NCBI RefSeq assembly: GCF_900156045.1
Contig: NZ_FTMX01000005.1
Span: 496,001 to 560,000, forward strand
Length of the DNA: 64,000 bases
Reading direction: 5' to 3'
Origin: Peribacillus simplex
GTDB taxonomy: Bacteria > Bacillota > Bacilli > Bacillales > DSM-1321
Within the stretch, counting starts at the first letter, position 1, and the number at the start of each line of letters is the position of its first letter. Shown here in pieces: positions 8,642 to 17,149 of the stretch. The position numbers and the translations under genes are program-made. The notes beneath the pieces are model-generated. The model was not told the origin of the DNA. It did no database searches and worked only from the letters and a program-made list of their open reading frames with translations.

Positions 8642-9016
8642 ATGATTGTAAATAGATTAACTACATTAAGGAAGGCCAAAAGGTGGTCTTTGCAATATAC
8701 CGCTGACAGACTCGGAATCGCCAAGAGTACCTATGCAGGTTACGAATCGGGCCATCGCCGCCCTTCGTTAGAAACGATTAATTTATTAGCAGGCTTATAT
8801 GATACATCCACTGATTACATTCTAGGTCGAGTGGATTATCCATCTAAAGATATTACCACAGAGTCACCACGAGTCATGGAATTAACGGATTCGCCAAATA
8901 TGAAGCTGGCTGTCGATGGAATCTCTCTTTCTGAAGAGGAAACGATTCAATTCATCGCTTTTATTAGAGCTAAACGAGAAGTGGAAATATATCGCGATAA
9001 ACAAAATGAAACATAG
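8642..9016 (+). CDS. ansR: XRE-family repressor of the asparaginase operon, AnsR-like
   Basis: A 124-residue regulator. An N-terminal helix-turn-helix of the Cro/CI type occupies about residues 1-62 (LQYTADRLGIAKSTYAGYE, then RRPSLETINLLAGLY). A short C-terminal region follows, rich in charged residues and probably used for dimerisation or ligand sensing. The ATG at 8642 is set by AAGGAGA nine bases upstream. Its position, divergent from ansA-aspA, matches B. subtilis ansR, which represses the operon until asparagine is present. The assignment relies on domain plus synteny. Confidence 0.85.
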   Translation: MIVNRLTTLRKAKRWSLQYTADRLGIAKSTYAGYESGHRRPSLETINLLAGLYDTSTDYILGRVDYPSKDITTESPRVMELTDSPNMKLAVDGISLSEEETIQFIAFIRAKREVEIYRDKQNET

Positions 9017-9342
9017 CAGACATTGGGCATAAGACTTGGTATATTGGAATGACCGCACTTCATCATCAGGTTCTTATAATATTCACGATGTAACTGGCAT
9101 TTATTTAAAACTGTAAAATTCCATGGCTTTAACCAGTTAGGATAAGTCGGTTATGCTTAATCATCAAGTTCGCCCTTTGAAGCTACCCATAATTATTTCT
9201 GGATGACAAGAGAATAGGCAGATAAAACTTACTTACTGGTCTTATTAGCTTTTGGAATTCTAATAGTGCCCCGAGTTTAGAAAATTAAGTTTTATTAATT
9301 ATAATAGAAGAAAGTAGACTAATTAAATGTCATCCATCATCA

Positions 9343-9462
9343 TTATTCTGTTATCTTCTTTAACACTTCCTTTTCCATCAAGGGAAAAGGAGTAAATTCC
9401 GCTGTTTTTTCTATCCACCAACTATGCTTATTTAAGTTTAATACCCGACTTTCCCTCTTGAT
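9343..9462 (-). pseudogene. possible gene fragment, unidentified
   Basis: An open stretch of 39 codons without a usable start, bounded by TAA on both sides, that reads like protein (KHSWWIEKTAEFTPF then MEKEVLKKITE). I do not recognise it. It lies in the 9017-9709 gap, which otherwise holds only the hairpin at 9480. It could be chance. Confidence 0.2.
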
Positions 9463-9479
9463 TTATTTGTAATGAAAGA

Positions 9480-9505
9480 AAAACCATAGCAAAGCTCATG
9501 GTTTT
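9480..9505. terminator. hairpin in intergenic gap
   Basis: AAAACCAT pairs with ATGGTTTT across a 10-base loop, with A-rich and T-rich flanks that would permit termination in either direction. Confidence 0.45.
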
Positions 9506-9709
9506 CCCCCGTTTATAAATGGACACTGCTGTCATATATTTAAAGCTAAAAACGAACTGAATATTGGAAGCTTCATGAAAATGTAAGATATATCGTTTAA
9601 TTCAAGTGCTTCTCTTTTCGGAAAGCGAAATTATAAAATCCTTAAAAGCATCGAAAATTGCTCAATATCTTGGTTAATCTGTCTCATTCGAAATACTGTT
9701 TCCAATAAA

Positions 9710-9877
9710 TCAAGGCATCTCGTCTTCTTTTTCCCGATTTTTGAAAGCTTCATGGGTGACAATATCCTCGATTTGTTCATATTGCCGGCTGTGTTCCTTC
9801 TCTTCGCTAATTCTATTATTGGGTAGATTTCCTGGATGCCCTTTTTCTTTGTGATTAAAGCTTTTACCACGACTCAT
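9710..9877 (-). CDS. small hydrophilic protein of unknown function
   Basis: A 55-residue highly charged protein that begins MSRGKSFNHKEKGH. It has no membrane segment and no cysteine. The ATG at 9877 is chosen because AAGGAGA lies 9 bases upstream; an ATG six bases earlier is too close to that site, and the longer frame lacks a start signal. Composition and size are like the small basic proteins found in Bacillus spores, but I do not recognise the family with certainty. Confidence 0.6.
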   Translation of the reverse strand: MSRGKSFNHKEKGHPGNLPNNRISEEKEHSRQYEQIEDIVTHEAFKNREKEDEMP

Positions 9878-10063
9878 ACTCATTCTCTCCTTTTTAATCA
9901 TTATTTGTTTAGTTTCCCCAAGCACACAAAAAATATGATTTAATTTCTCTTTTTCCTGTTTTTGCAGCAGGTTTGGATTCACCTGTAATTTTCAGCCGAA
10001 ATTCATTGTAAAAATAAGAGATATGTGTCAATCCGGGATGTTCCTTCACACCCGATCTAGTGC

Positions 10064-10112
10064 AAAAAAAGAACAGGAATCGTCAAATTAAGACACTTCC
10101 TGTTCTTTTTAT
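10064..10112 (-). terminator. terminator of the mmuP-mmuM operon
   Basis: AAAGAACAGGAA and TTCCTGTTCTTT form a 12-base stem with A and T runs on the two sides. It lies about 55 bases after the mmuM stop on the minus strand. Confidence 0.85.
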
Positions 10113-10166
10113 TAGGGTTTATTCACTACTTACATACCTTATAACAGTTTATTAACAGTAAAAGGG

Positions 10167-11132
10167 TTAGGAGGATACCACCACGGAAGGTCGCCACTTT
10201 CTTGAAATGTTTGCAATATGATGCGGTTCCGTTCTGCAACATCCTCCAATTAAACGTGCCCCTGCATGGTGCCATTCTTCAGATTTCAGGTCGAACCTGG
10301 TACATGATTCTTCACCATGCCAGGTTTTAGTTTCCGGATTATATGTTTCACCAGAATTCGGATAAACTATAATTGGTTTATGCGTGTTTGAACGCAACAC
10401 CTGTATGGCTTCCGTGATACCTGATATGGGCGCACAGTTGATGCCGATTGCAGCAATTTGCTCACTGTCCCCAAACAATCTGGTACACTCCTCAAGCAAT
10501 GTACCGTCACTAATCGCTTTTTCATTTTTCAATGAAAAGGATAGCCAAGCATAGACTTCTGGATAATCTTTCAATATTGTATGTAATACTTTTGCTTCTT
10601 GCAGAGAAGGAATCGTTTCAAATGCTAAAATGTCAGCACCGGCTTCAATCAAAGCTGATATTCGCGAGCGATGAAATGCAGTTAAAGTTTCATCGGAAAC
10701 ACCATAGTTTCCTACATACTCTGAACCATCTGCAAGGTAAGCCCCATAAGGTCCAACTGATGCAGCAACCAATGGCTTAGGTCTAATCGCTTGATATTCT
10801 TCTTCCTTCCAAAATTCATCTCTTGCTTTCCTTGCGAGTAAAACCGTTTTCCGGATTAGTTCCAAAGCCTCTTTCTCTTGTATTCCGCGGAGGGCGAAAC
10901 CTTCAACTGTTGCTTGGTAGCTTGCCGTTATCGCACAATCAGCACCAGCCCGAAAGTAGTCAGAGTGAACTTGATAAATCACTTCTGGATTTTCAAGTAA
11001 TACACGTGCAGACCACAGGGGATCGTCCAAATCGCACCCATGCCTTTCAAGCTCTGTAGCTAGAGCCCCGTCCAAAATCATGACTGAATGATCTCGTAAT
11101 ATTGCGTCAATTGGGCTAATTTTTTTATTCAT
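10167..11132 (-). CDS. mmuM: homocysteine S-methyltransferase
   Basis: Transfers a methyl group from S-methylmethionine (or SAM) to homocysteine, giving methionine. The 321 residues form the zinc-dependent Hcy-binding domain. The metal ligands are the Cys of GINCAP (about residue 230) and the Cys pair of GGCCRTEP near 295. The N-terminal DGALATELE motif is also typical. The start ATG overlaps the permease stop by 4 bases (ATGA), so translation is coupled. The SAM riboswitch upstream of the operon supports a role in methionine supply. This corresponds to B. subtilis ybgG. Confidence 0.93.
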   Translation of the reverse strand: MNKKISPIDAILRDHSVMILDGALATELERHGCDLDDPLWSARVLLENPEVIYQVHSDYFRAGADCAITASYQATVEGFALRGIQEKEALELIRKTVLLARKARDEFWKEEEYQAIRPKPLVAASVGPYGAYLADGSEYVGNYGVSDETLTAFHRSRISALIEAGADILAFETIPSLQEAKVLHTILKDYPEVYAWLSFSLKNEKAISDGTLLEECTRLFGDSEQIAAIGINCAPISGITEAIQVLRSNTHKPIIVYPNSGETYNPETKTWHGEESCTRFDLKSEEWHHAGARLIGGCCRTEPHHIANISRKWRPSVVVSS

Positions 11133-12517
11133 GTTCTACTCCTCTTTTTCTTTATAGTTTGTGTCAGATAATAACTTCCATAGCAAAATAAAATAAAAGG
11201 AATGCCACAATATAGTGCAATTCGTTGTGTAGGATCAAATGCAATTCCTATGCAAGAAGCAAGACATAGCATAAAAGAAACGATTGGTATGAGTGGATAT
11301 AATGGTGTATGAAAAGCCAAATCATTTACTGAATTTCCTTCTTTTATAAATCGTCTGCGAAATAGAAACTGTGACGCGCTAATACTCATCCAAACTACTA
11401 CCACGGCTAATCCAGAAATGGATACAAGCACTATATATACAGTATCCGGTGCAATAATACTCGAGAAAAGGGCTAAACCACCTCCCAACATACTGCAAAG
11501 GACTGCATTTATCGGAACACCCCGTTTTGACAATTTTGCAAAAATGGGTGATATAGTTTTCTTATCTGCAAGTGACCAAAGCATTCTGGATGATGCATAT
11601 AATCCAGAATTTGCAGCAGACAAAATGGCAGTTAATATAACAAAGTTCATAATATCCGCTGCATACGGCACTCCAATTCGTTCGAGAACTGCAACAAAGG
11701 GGCTCTCTAGTACGCTTGCATCCGAAATAGGCAATAATGCGGATAATACAACAATGGTCCCTACAAAAAAGATGATCAATCTCCATAATGTCATACGGAT
11801 TGCCTTTGGTATCGTTTTTTCTGGATTCACTGTTTCTCCAGCTGCAATTCCGATTAATTCAGTTCCAGAAAACGCGAAATTCACCGCGAGCATTGTCATT
11901 AGAATAGCAAAAGCACCATTCGGAAATAAACCTGCACTTGTAAAATTGGAAAATAACGGGGCTGATTGTGAATGAATTATTGGAATAAAACCTATCATTG
12001 CCGCAGCTCCCAGAATAATAAATATAACAATAGCAAATACCTTTATAGACGCAAACCAGAATTCGGATTCAGAGAAAAACTTAACGGTCCACGCATTTAA
12101 AGCCAAGACCAATATGGCAAATAGTGCACTCCATATCCAGACATTAATGGATGGAAACCATCGCTGCATTAACAATCCTGCAGCCGTAAATTCCGAACCT
12201 AGTGCAACAGTCCAGGTTAGCCAATACAACCAGGCTACTGTATATCCTGTCCCTGGTCCGATGTATTTAGCTGCGTAGCTATGAAACGCACCTGTCTCGG
12301 GCATTTGCACTGCCAGTTCACCTAGACATAGCATGACTAGATAAACCACTAAGGCTCCAATCAGATACGAAAGGATGGTGCCGAATGGGCCAGCCTGTTG
12401 AATCGTATAACCCGAACTTAAGAATAAACCAGTTCCAATCACCCCGCCAAGCGATAGCATTATTATATGCCGTGCTTGCATTTGCCTTTGAAAATCATGC
12501 TTCTTTTTGTTCTCCAT
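11129..12517 (-). CDS. mmuP: amino acid permease, probable S-methylmethionine transporter
   Basis: A 462-residue APC-superfamily permease with 12 predicted membrane segments. It carries the usual first-helix signature [12 protein letters not shown] and, in the loop after helix 8, the [10 protein letters not shown] motif of the amino-acid permease group. It is the first gene after the SAM riboswitch, and its stop overlaps the mmuM start. In known systems the pair imports and uses S-methylmethionine. Substrate is inferred from partner and riboswitch; another methionine-related amino acid is possible. It corresponds to B. subtilis ybgF. Confidence 0.88.
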   Translation of the reverse strand: MENKKKHDFQRQMQARHIIMLSLGGVIGTGLFLSSGYTIQQAGPFGTILSYLIGALVVYLVMLCLGELAVQMPETGAFHSYAAKYIGPGTGYTVAWLYWLTWTVALGSEFTAAGLLMQRWFPSINVWIWSALFAILVLALNAWTVKFFSESEFWFASIKVFAIVIFIILGAAAMIGFIPIIHSQSAPLFSNFTSAGLFPNGAFAILMTMLAVNFAFSGTELIGIAAGETVNPEKTIPKAIRMTLWRLIIFFVGTIVVLSALLPISDASVLESPFVAVLERIGVPYAADIMNFVILTAILSAANSGLYASSRMLWSLADKKTISPIFAKLSKRGVPINAVLCSMLGGGLALFSSIIAPDTVYIVLVSISGLAVVVVWMSISASQFLFRRRFIKEGNSVNDLAFHTPLYPLIPIVSFMLCLASCIGIAFDPTQRIALYCGIPFILFCYGSYYLTQTIKKKRSRT

Positions 12518-12540
12518 TCTTACTCTCCTTAATCTTGGAT

Positions 12541-12701
12541 CCAGAAAAAACGAAAACGCACTCTAAAAAAGAGTGCGTTACTGACAAATAAACACGTACG
12601 GTCTTATCTATCAAGGTTTCACCCCCTGGAATTAGCACAGTGCCATTGTAGACCTGTTGCTGAGGTTTCATAGGGCCAGTCCCTCCACCTCTCTGGATAA
12701 G
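12541..12701 (-). ncRNA. SAM-I (S-box) riboswitch with intrinsic terminator
   Basis: On the minus strand the aptamer spans 12701 to 12603. The P1 arms are CTTATC and GATAAG. The S-box core elements follow in order: AGAGAGGTGGAGGGACTGG, then CCCTATGAAACCTCAGCAAC, then GGTGCTAA-type P3/P4 (here CACTGTGCTAATTCC), then GGGGGTGAAA. A terminator follows (12580-12541): AACGCACTCT pairs with AGAGTGCGTT and is trailed by T-rich sequence. High SAM would stop transcription before the permease gene. A TTGACA lies upstream at 12746-12741 with a TAAAGT -10 at 17 bases. Confidence 0.96.
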
Positions 12702-12890
12702 AAATTATTTTTTTATAACTTTATCAATCTATGAAAAAATTGTCAAGTTTTGTTTCGGATTGTAAAGACTTCCTTTTAAATTCTAACGATCATGGCGCCT
12801 ATGGCATTCATATCAAATGGTTGCTCGTTTTTAAACAGTCGCTTACAGCATTAAAATTGCAGATGAAGCTAACCGGGATAATTTTGATCA

Positions 12891-12928
12891 AAAAAATGGC
12901 GCCATCTTAAAAAGATGACGCCATTTTT
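12891..12928 (-). terminator. terminator of the mhq operon
   Basis: AAAATGGCG-CATCTT pairs with AAGATG-CGCCATTTTT around a 4-base loop, directly after the flavin reductase stop. No gene or other structure is seen in 12747-12890. Confidence 0.8.
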
Positions 12929-12941
12929 ACTTTCTTTTCAC

Positions 12942-13556
12942 TTAAGGACGTTCTATTTCAAATAATTCCCCTAGTTTTGTATAAGTATGACCCGCTAATC
13001 TTGCTACAGGTTTTAGCCCATTCTGGTCAATTCGGCCATTATGGTAAATATCTTGCTCTATATGATAGCAGACTATTTTCCCTATCAATAAATCACATCC
13101 AGGTTTATTCTGGGAACCTGCCAATGGTATCGCATGCTCTAATGTACATTCAAAGCGTACCTTCGCTTCTTGCAATCCTGGTACTGATACCTTATCACTA
13201 GCAGCCAGCGTGAAATGGGTAAGACCCAATTCACTTTCGTCAGATGGGAGTTCCTTGGCCGTTCGATTTGCATCAGCTACATTATTTTCATCAGTGATAT
13301 GAACAACGAATTCACCTTTTTGAATTGCATTTCGGGCTGTGTCCTTTGAAACTCCTTCTTTCCGTTGAACAGAAATGGAAATCATCGGAGGGTTTGAACT
13401 GACTATGTTAAAAAAGCTGAATGGCGCTATATTGATTGTACCGGTGTCGGATTGTGTCGTAACCAGGGCTATAGGTCTCGGTATAATGCTTCCAGTCAAA
13501 AACTTGTAATTTTCCCGTTCAGTCAGACTTTCGGGATTAACAGAAATCATCTTCAT
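12942..13556 (-). CDS. flavin reductase-like FMN-binding protein (YwrF-like)
   Basis: A 204-residue split-barrel protein of the flavin-reductase-like family. The flavin-binding region contains the N-terminal GSIIPRPIALVTT strand and APFSFFNIVSSNPP motif, and the C-terminal RLAGHTYTKLG segment is also conserved. Members bind FMN and use NAD(P)H to supply reduced flavin or reduce small electrophiles. It is the last gene of a four-gene minus-strand operon with MhqD and two dioxygenases, with a 12-base gap to mhqD. A role in reducing quinones or aromatic compounds is inferred from that context. Confidence 0.82.
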   Translation of the reverse strand: MKMISVNPESLTERENYKFLTGSIIPRPIALVTTQSDTGTINIAPFSFFNIVSSNPPMISISVQRKEGVSKDTARNAIQKGEFVVHITDENNVADANRTAKELPSDESELGLTHFTLAASDKVSVPGLQEAKVRFECTLEHAIPLAGSQNKPGCDLLIGKIVCYHIEQDIYHNGRIDQNGLKPVARLAGHTYTKLGELFEIERP

Positions 13557-13568
13557 TCCCTCTCATTC

Positions 13569-14180
13569 TTATAAAAAGTTCTTCTGAAACCATGAACCTG
13601 CTGCCTCAACCTCTGCACGTGTTAACTGATGACCGTAATTTTCCCAGTGAACATCCACTTTAGCACCAGCTTGCAGTAAAAGATGATTAAGTTCATCAGT
13701 TTCTTCTGCCGGGCAAATCGGATCGTTTTTACCTGCAGCAATAAATACAGGTATATCCGAAAGGGATGGCAAAGTAATCCCTCGTCTAGGCACCATTGGA
13801 TGATGTAGGATCGCTCCTTGTAATGCCCCTTCGAAATGGAACAGCAAACTTGCCGCTATATTTGCACCATTGGAATAACCTAATGATACCACTCTGTCAC
13901 GGTCGAAGTCATATTTTTGGGACGCTGATTCCAAGAAGTCATAAAGCTCTTTCGTACGGAAAATCAAGTCTTCTTCATCAAAAACCCCTTCGGATAACCG
14001 GCGGAAAAAACGAGGCATTCCGTTTTCAAGTACATTTCCCCGTACGCTTAATACGGATGAACCCGGGGAAACCATTTCCGCTAATGGCAAGAGATCTGTT
14101 TCCGTTCCTCCAGTGCCATGTAAAAGCAAAAGTAACGGAGCTTCTGGATTACTTCCTTTTTGAAAAATATGCTTCATCAT
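13569..14180 (-). CDS. mhqD: MhqD-type carboxylesterase/hydrolase
   Basis: A 203-residue alpha/beta hydrolase of the phospholipase/carboxylesterase group. The oxyanion motif LLLHGTGG (17-24), nucleophile elbow GYSNGAN (Ser near 116), Asp in AGKNDPICP and His in YGHQLT give a complete triad. The start overlaps the dioxygenase stop by 4 bases. B. subtilis MhqD is induced by hydroquinones and catechol. The physiological substrate is unknown. Confidence 0.9.
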   Translation of the reverse strand: MMKHIFQKGSNPEAPLLLLLHGTGGTETDLLPLAEMVSPGSSVLSVRGNVLENGMPRFFRRLSEGVFDEEDLIFRTKELYDFLESASQKYDFDRDRVVSLGYSNGANIAASLLFHFEGALQGAILHHPMVPRRGITLPSLSDIPVFIAAGKNDPICPAEETDELNHLLLQAGAKVDVHWENYGHQLTRAEVEAAGSWFQKNFL

Positions 14181-15124
14181 TTATCCTCCTCTAGTACTCT
14201 CGGCACTGCCGGCAGTAACGTTTTCTCCATGATTCCCCTTTTTTCTTCCAGCCATGGCGGCAGCATTAATTTACTGCCCATCGTTTCCTTCGTTTCATCA
14301 TGAGCGAAGCCAGGTGGATCTGTGGCCACTTCAAAAAGTATGCCTCCATCTTCCCTGAAATAAATGGCATCGAAGTATTGACGGTCTGTAAAGGGTGTCA
14401 CACCATAGTCATGGTTGGCGATATGCTCCCTCCATTCTTTATGATCTTCATTATCGATTGCTCGCCATGCAAGATGATGGACAGTTCCCACTCCGATTTT
14501 CCCATTTGGCAAAACCGTTTTTTTAACATCTATCAAATTTCCGATGTCCGATGTGGATTTGAAGCGGATGTAATCGCCCTCTTCCCCAATCTTTTGCAGG
14601 CCCATCACATTCTCTAATAGTTCCATCGTTTTGATCGGTTTTGACGTCAATAATACGGCACCGCCGAATCCCTTGATAGCCTTATCAGCTGGTACACCGC
14701 CGAATGACCACTCGCTATTTTTTCCTTCTTTACGCTCAACCAGTTCAAGTTGCAAACCATGTGGGTCTTGAAATTCCAGATATTCCTCGCCGAAACGTGA
14801 AACCTTTTCAAAATCTATGTTAAATTTATCTAAACGCATTTCCCAGAAACCCATTGATCCTTCCGGAACCGCATATGTTGTAACACCCACTTGTCCTGAG
14901 CCAATTCTCCCTTTGTATGCCCCTGGCCAAGGAAAGAAAGTGATGATAGTGCCCGGAGAACCTGATTCATCTCCGAAATACAAATGATAGGTGCCTGGAT
15001 CATCAAAATTAACGGTTTTCTTCACCATACGCAGTCCCAATACTCCAGCATAAAAATCCACGTTCTCTTGAGGATTGCCTACAATTGCGGTTATATGATG
15101 TATTCCTGCATTTTGCTTTTGCAT
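14177..15124 (-). CDS. mhqO: ring-cleaving dioxygenase, MhqO-like (VOC family)
   Basis: A 315-residue extradiol-type dioxygenase with two vicinal-oxygen-chelate modules. Metal ligands are expected at the His of GIHHITAI near residue 10, at HHLAWRA near 219, and at the Glu of LFEVATDPPGF near 270. The ATG at 15124 has AAAGGAAG upstream. It follows a paralogous dioxygenase by 24 bases and overlaps mhqD. The family cleaves aromatic rings of catechol or hydroquinone type with Fe(II); the true substrate here is not known. Confidence 0.88.
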   Translation of the reverse strand: MQKQNAGIHHITAIVGNPQENVDFYAGVLGLRMVKKTVNFDDPGTYHLYFGDESGSPGTIITFFPWPGAYKGRIGSGQVGVTTYAVPEGSMGFWEMRLDKFNIDFEKVSRFGEEYLEFQDPHGLQLELVERKEGKNSEWSFGGVPADKAIKGFGGAVLLTSKPIKTMELLENVMGLQKIGEEGDYIRFKSTSDIGNLIDVKKTVLPNGKIGVGTVHHLAWRAIDNEDHKEWREHIANHDYGVTPFTDRQYFDAIYFREDGGILFEVATDPPGFAHDETKETMGSKLMLPPWLEEKRGIMEKTLLPAVPRVLEEDK

Positions 15125-15148
15125 GCCGATTACTTCCTTTCCCGTTGA

Positions 15149-16126
15149 TTAATTTGTTGGTTTTGTATTCAGTGGTTTTAAATTCGCTTCAATATCCTTT
15201 CTTTTCGATTCTAAAAATGGTGGCAGGGCAAGGTTCTCACCTAGGTGCTGCTCTGCTTCATCCACTGCAAAACCAGGTCCATCAGTAGCTAATTCAAATA
15301 AGATGCCATTCGGCTCCCTAAAATAGAGTGAATGAAAATAAAAGCGGTCCACATATCCCGAGTTCACGAATTTCGATTCACTAATTTTCTCTATCCATTT
15401 TCTCAGTTCCCCTTCATTATCCACCCGGAAGGCAACATGGTGTACTCCACCCCTCCCCAACCTTTCCCGAGGTATGTCATTCCTTTCTTCAATATGGAGT
15501 TCGGCTCCTGTTCCTCCCTCACCTGTCTCGTAAACGACTATCGGATTTTGCCCCCTAATTGAGGATGGGTATGTGCCTGATTTCCTGAACCCCAATACCT
15601 TGGTAAGAACGCTTTCAGTTTGTATAATATTGGGTACAGTAAGTTTTACTGGTCCTAATCCAAGGATTGAAAACTCTTGCGGTACCGGGCTTCCATCCCA
15701 CGGTAATCCTCCTTGAACCCCGTTATTATCCTGATCGGAAACCAGAAGAAGCCTCTGCCCTTCAGGATCTTTAAAAGATAGCACATTCCTTTCAAAACGG
15801 CTCGATATTTCATCATGCTCAACATTGAATTCAACAAACCTTTTTTTCCAATATCCTAGTGCATCATCATCTCTCACCCTTAAGGAAATTTCTGAAATAC
15901 TATTGTTCCCCTCATGTGTGCGGGCAGCATTGGGAATTTCAAAAAATGTCAATTCCGTACCCGGTGAACCAATTTGATCTCCATAAAATAAGTGATACAC
16001 ACGAACATCATCTTGATTCACCGTTTTTTTAATTAATCGCATCCCTAAGACTTTCGTGTAGAATTCAAAATTATTTCCCGCTTTAGCTGTAATCGCAGAA
16101 ACATGATGCAATCCTTTTAATTCCAT
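15149..16126 (-). CDS. mhqA: ring-cleaving dioxygenase, MhqA-like (VOC family), first gene of operon
   Basis: A second two-module VOC dioxygenase of 325 residues, clearly paralogous to the next gene. It has HHVSAITAKAGNN at the N-terminus, GGVHHVAFRV near 220 and LFELATDGPGF near 280, supplying the His-His-Glu metal site. The ATG at 16126 follows TAGGAG with 8 bases spacing, preferred to a GTG nine bases earlier. In B. subtilis mhqA and mhqO lie in different operons under MhqR; here they are in tandem. Two MhqR-type boxes lie in its promoter region. Confidence 0.87.
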   Translation of the reverse strand: MELKGLHHVSAITAKAGNNFEFYTKVLGMRLIKKTVNQDDVRVYHLFYGDQIGSPGTELTFFEIPNAARTHEGNNSISEISLRVRDDDALGYWKKRFVEFNVEHDEISSRFERNVLSFKDPEGQRLLLVSDQDNNGVQGGLPWDGSPVPQEFSILGLGPVKLTVPNIIQTESVLTKVLGFRKSGTYPSSIRGQNPIVVYETGEGGTGAELHIEERNDIPRERLGRGGVHHVAFRVDNEGELRKWIEKISESKFVNSGYVDRFYFHSLYFREPNGILFELATDGPGFAVDEAEQHLGENLALPPFLESKRKDIEANLKPLNTKPTN

Positions 16127-16185
16127 CCGTACCACTCCTATCTTTATAAATCTCCCCTTACGGAGAAGAATTAATCCGTAAATAA

Positions 16186-16203
16186 TATCTCGAATTCAAA
16201 GTA
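16186..16203. promoter_or_regulatory. MhqR-type operator, box 1
   Basis: TATCTCGAATTCAAAGTA: the left half and centre (TATCTCGAATTC) match the published MhqR palindrome, while the right half is degenerate. It lies 60 bases upstream of the dioxygenase ATG on the minus strand. Confidence 0.7.
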
Positions 16204-16232
16204 TTTAACCTTCACAATACTTTTAATGCAAA

Positions 16233-16250
16233 TATCTTGATTTAAAGATA
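16233..16250. promoter_or_regulatory. MhqR-type operator, box 2
   Basis: TATCTTGATTTAAAGATA is an almost symmetric 18-base site (outer TATCTt/aAGATA) of the same form as box 1, 47 bases away centre to centre. Lying between divergent mhqA and mhqN, the two boxes could serve both directions. The regulator gene itself is not in the window. Confidence 0.7.
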
Positions 16251-16368
16251 AACGACAGTGATAAAATTGTCAACCATTTTCAATCAAATAATTTCGCCAG
16301 TATTCACTTAACATAAAAAATTAAAATCAGGTCAAAATAAATCGGTATAAAGAATGGAGGTGTGATAT

Positions 16369-16968
16369 ATGGGTAAAGATTTTTTTAGCGCAATTGAAGA
16401 TAGACGCTCTTATTATTCCCTTAGCAAGGAACGTGTTGTTCCTAATAAAAGGATTAAAGAAGTTATCGATCATGCCGTTCAATATTCCCCTTCCGCTTTC
16501 AACTCCCAAAGTGCAAGAGTGATTGTTTTAACTGGCCAAAGCCACGACCAATTATGGGCTATCACGAAAAAAACATTAAGAAAAGCAATCGGTGACAAAG
16601 ATTTTGAAAAAACTGAAGAAAAAATGAATTCATTTATAAATGGTTATGGTACGGTTTTATTCTTTGAAGACCAGGCCATTATAGATAGGCTTCAAGAACA
16701 ATTCAACACGTATGCCGAAAACTTTCCGATTTGGTCGAACCAATCGTCTGCCATTTTACAATTTGTCGTATGGACTTCCTTGGAAATTGAAGGGTTTGGG
16801 GCAAGTCTTCAGCATTATAATCCTTTAATCGATGACGAAGTGAGAAAGACATGGGATATATCACGCGATTGGAAACTCATCGCACAGATGCCCTTTGGAA
16901 AACCCACTGCAGAGCCTGGCGATAAAGACTTCTCACCACTTGAAGAACGTGTGAAATATTATCATTGA
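16369..16968 (+). CDS. mhqN: nitroreductase-family protein, MhqN-like
   Basis: A 199-residue FMN-dependent nitroreductase of the Frm2/Hbn1-like subgroup. The N-terminal motif AIEDRRSYY with SPSAFNSQSARV binds the flavin phosphate, and a C-terminal MPFGKPTAEPGDKDF segment is typical of MhqN/YdfN. The ATG follows GGAGGTG. It is divergent from the dioxygenase operon and shares the region with the two MhqR-type boxes, so it probably reduces quinones or nitroaromatics as part of the same response. Confidence 0.9.
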   Translation: MGKDFFSAIEDRRSYYSLSKERVVPNKRIKEVIDHAVQYSPSAFNSQSARVIVLTGQSHDQLWAITKKTLRKAIGDKDFEKTEEKMNSFINGYGTVLFFEDQAIIDRLQEQFNTYAENFPIWSNQSSAILQFVVWTSLEIEGFGASLQHYNPLIDDEVRKTWDISRDWKLIAQMPFGKPTAEPGDKDFSPLEERVKYYH

Positions 16969-16973
16969 AACAA

Positions 16974-17007
16974 TAGGGGCTGTCTCTACATAACGAGCCA
17001 GCCCTTT
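16974..17007. terminator. hairpin between mhqN and the pha operon
   Basis: AGGGGCTG pairs with CAGCCCT across a long imperfect loop, just after the mhqN stop and just beyond the small ORF at 17020. It could serve convergent transcripts. No long T run. Confidence 0.4.
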
Positions 17008-17019
17008 CAGTTATTTCAT

Positions 17020-17130
17020 TTAATAATCCGGAAATACTGCAAAAAATTTTGAAAATATCAATGATGCAAAGCCTATATATTCTACAACCGGCATGATTTT
17101 GATATCCTCAATGGCGTTCAACATGTACAT
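17020..17130 (-). CDS. 36-residue small ORF directly downstream of phaC
   Basis: An ATG at 17130 follows AAGGGGG with 7 bases spacing, and this site lies in the 19-base gap after the phaC stop. That makes a translated last gene of the pha operon likely. The product has an acidic-amphipathic start (MYMLNAIEDIKIMP), a hydrophobic stretch (YIGFASLIFSKFFAVF) and ends PDY. I recognise no family. It could be a membrane-associated or granule-associated peptide; it might also be chance, since only the context and start signal support it. Confidence 0.5.
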   Translation of the reverse strand: MYMLNAIEDIKIMPVVEYIGFASLIFSKFFAVFPDY

Positions 17131-17149
17131 TTCAAATCCCCCTTGTAAC

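Noticed and set aside
9631..9870. 79-codon frame overlapping the 55-residue gene in another frame
   Set aside because: The 9710-9877 frame has the proper ribosome site; this one is its shadow with no start signal.
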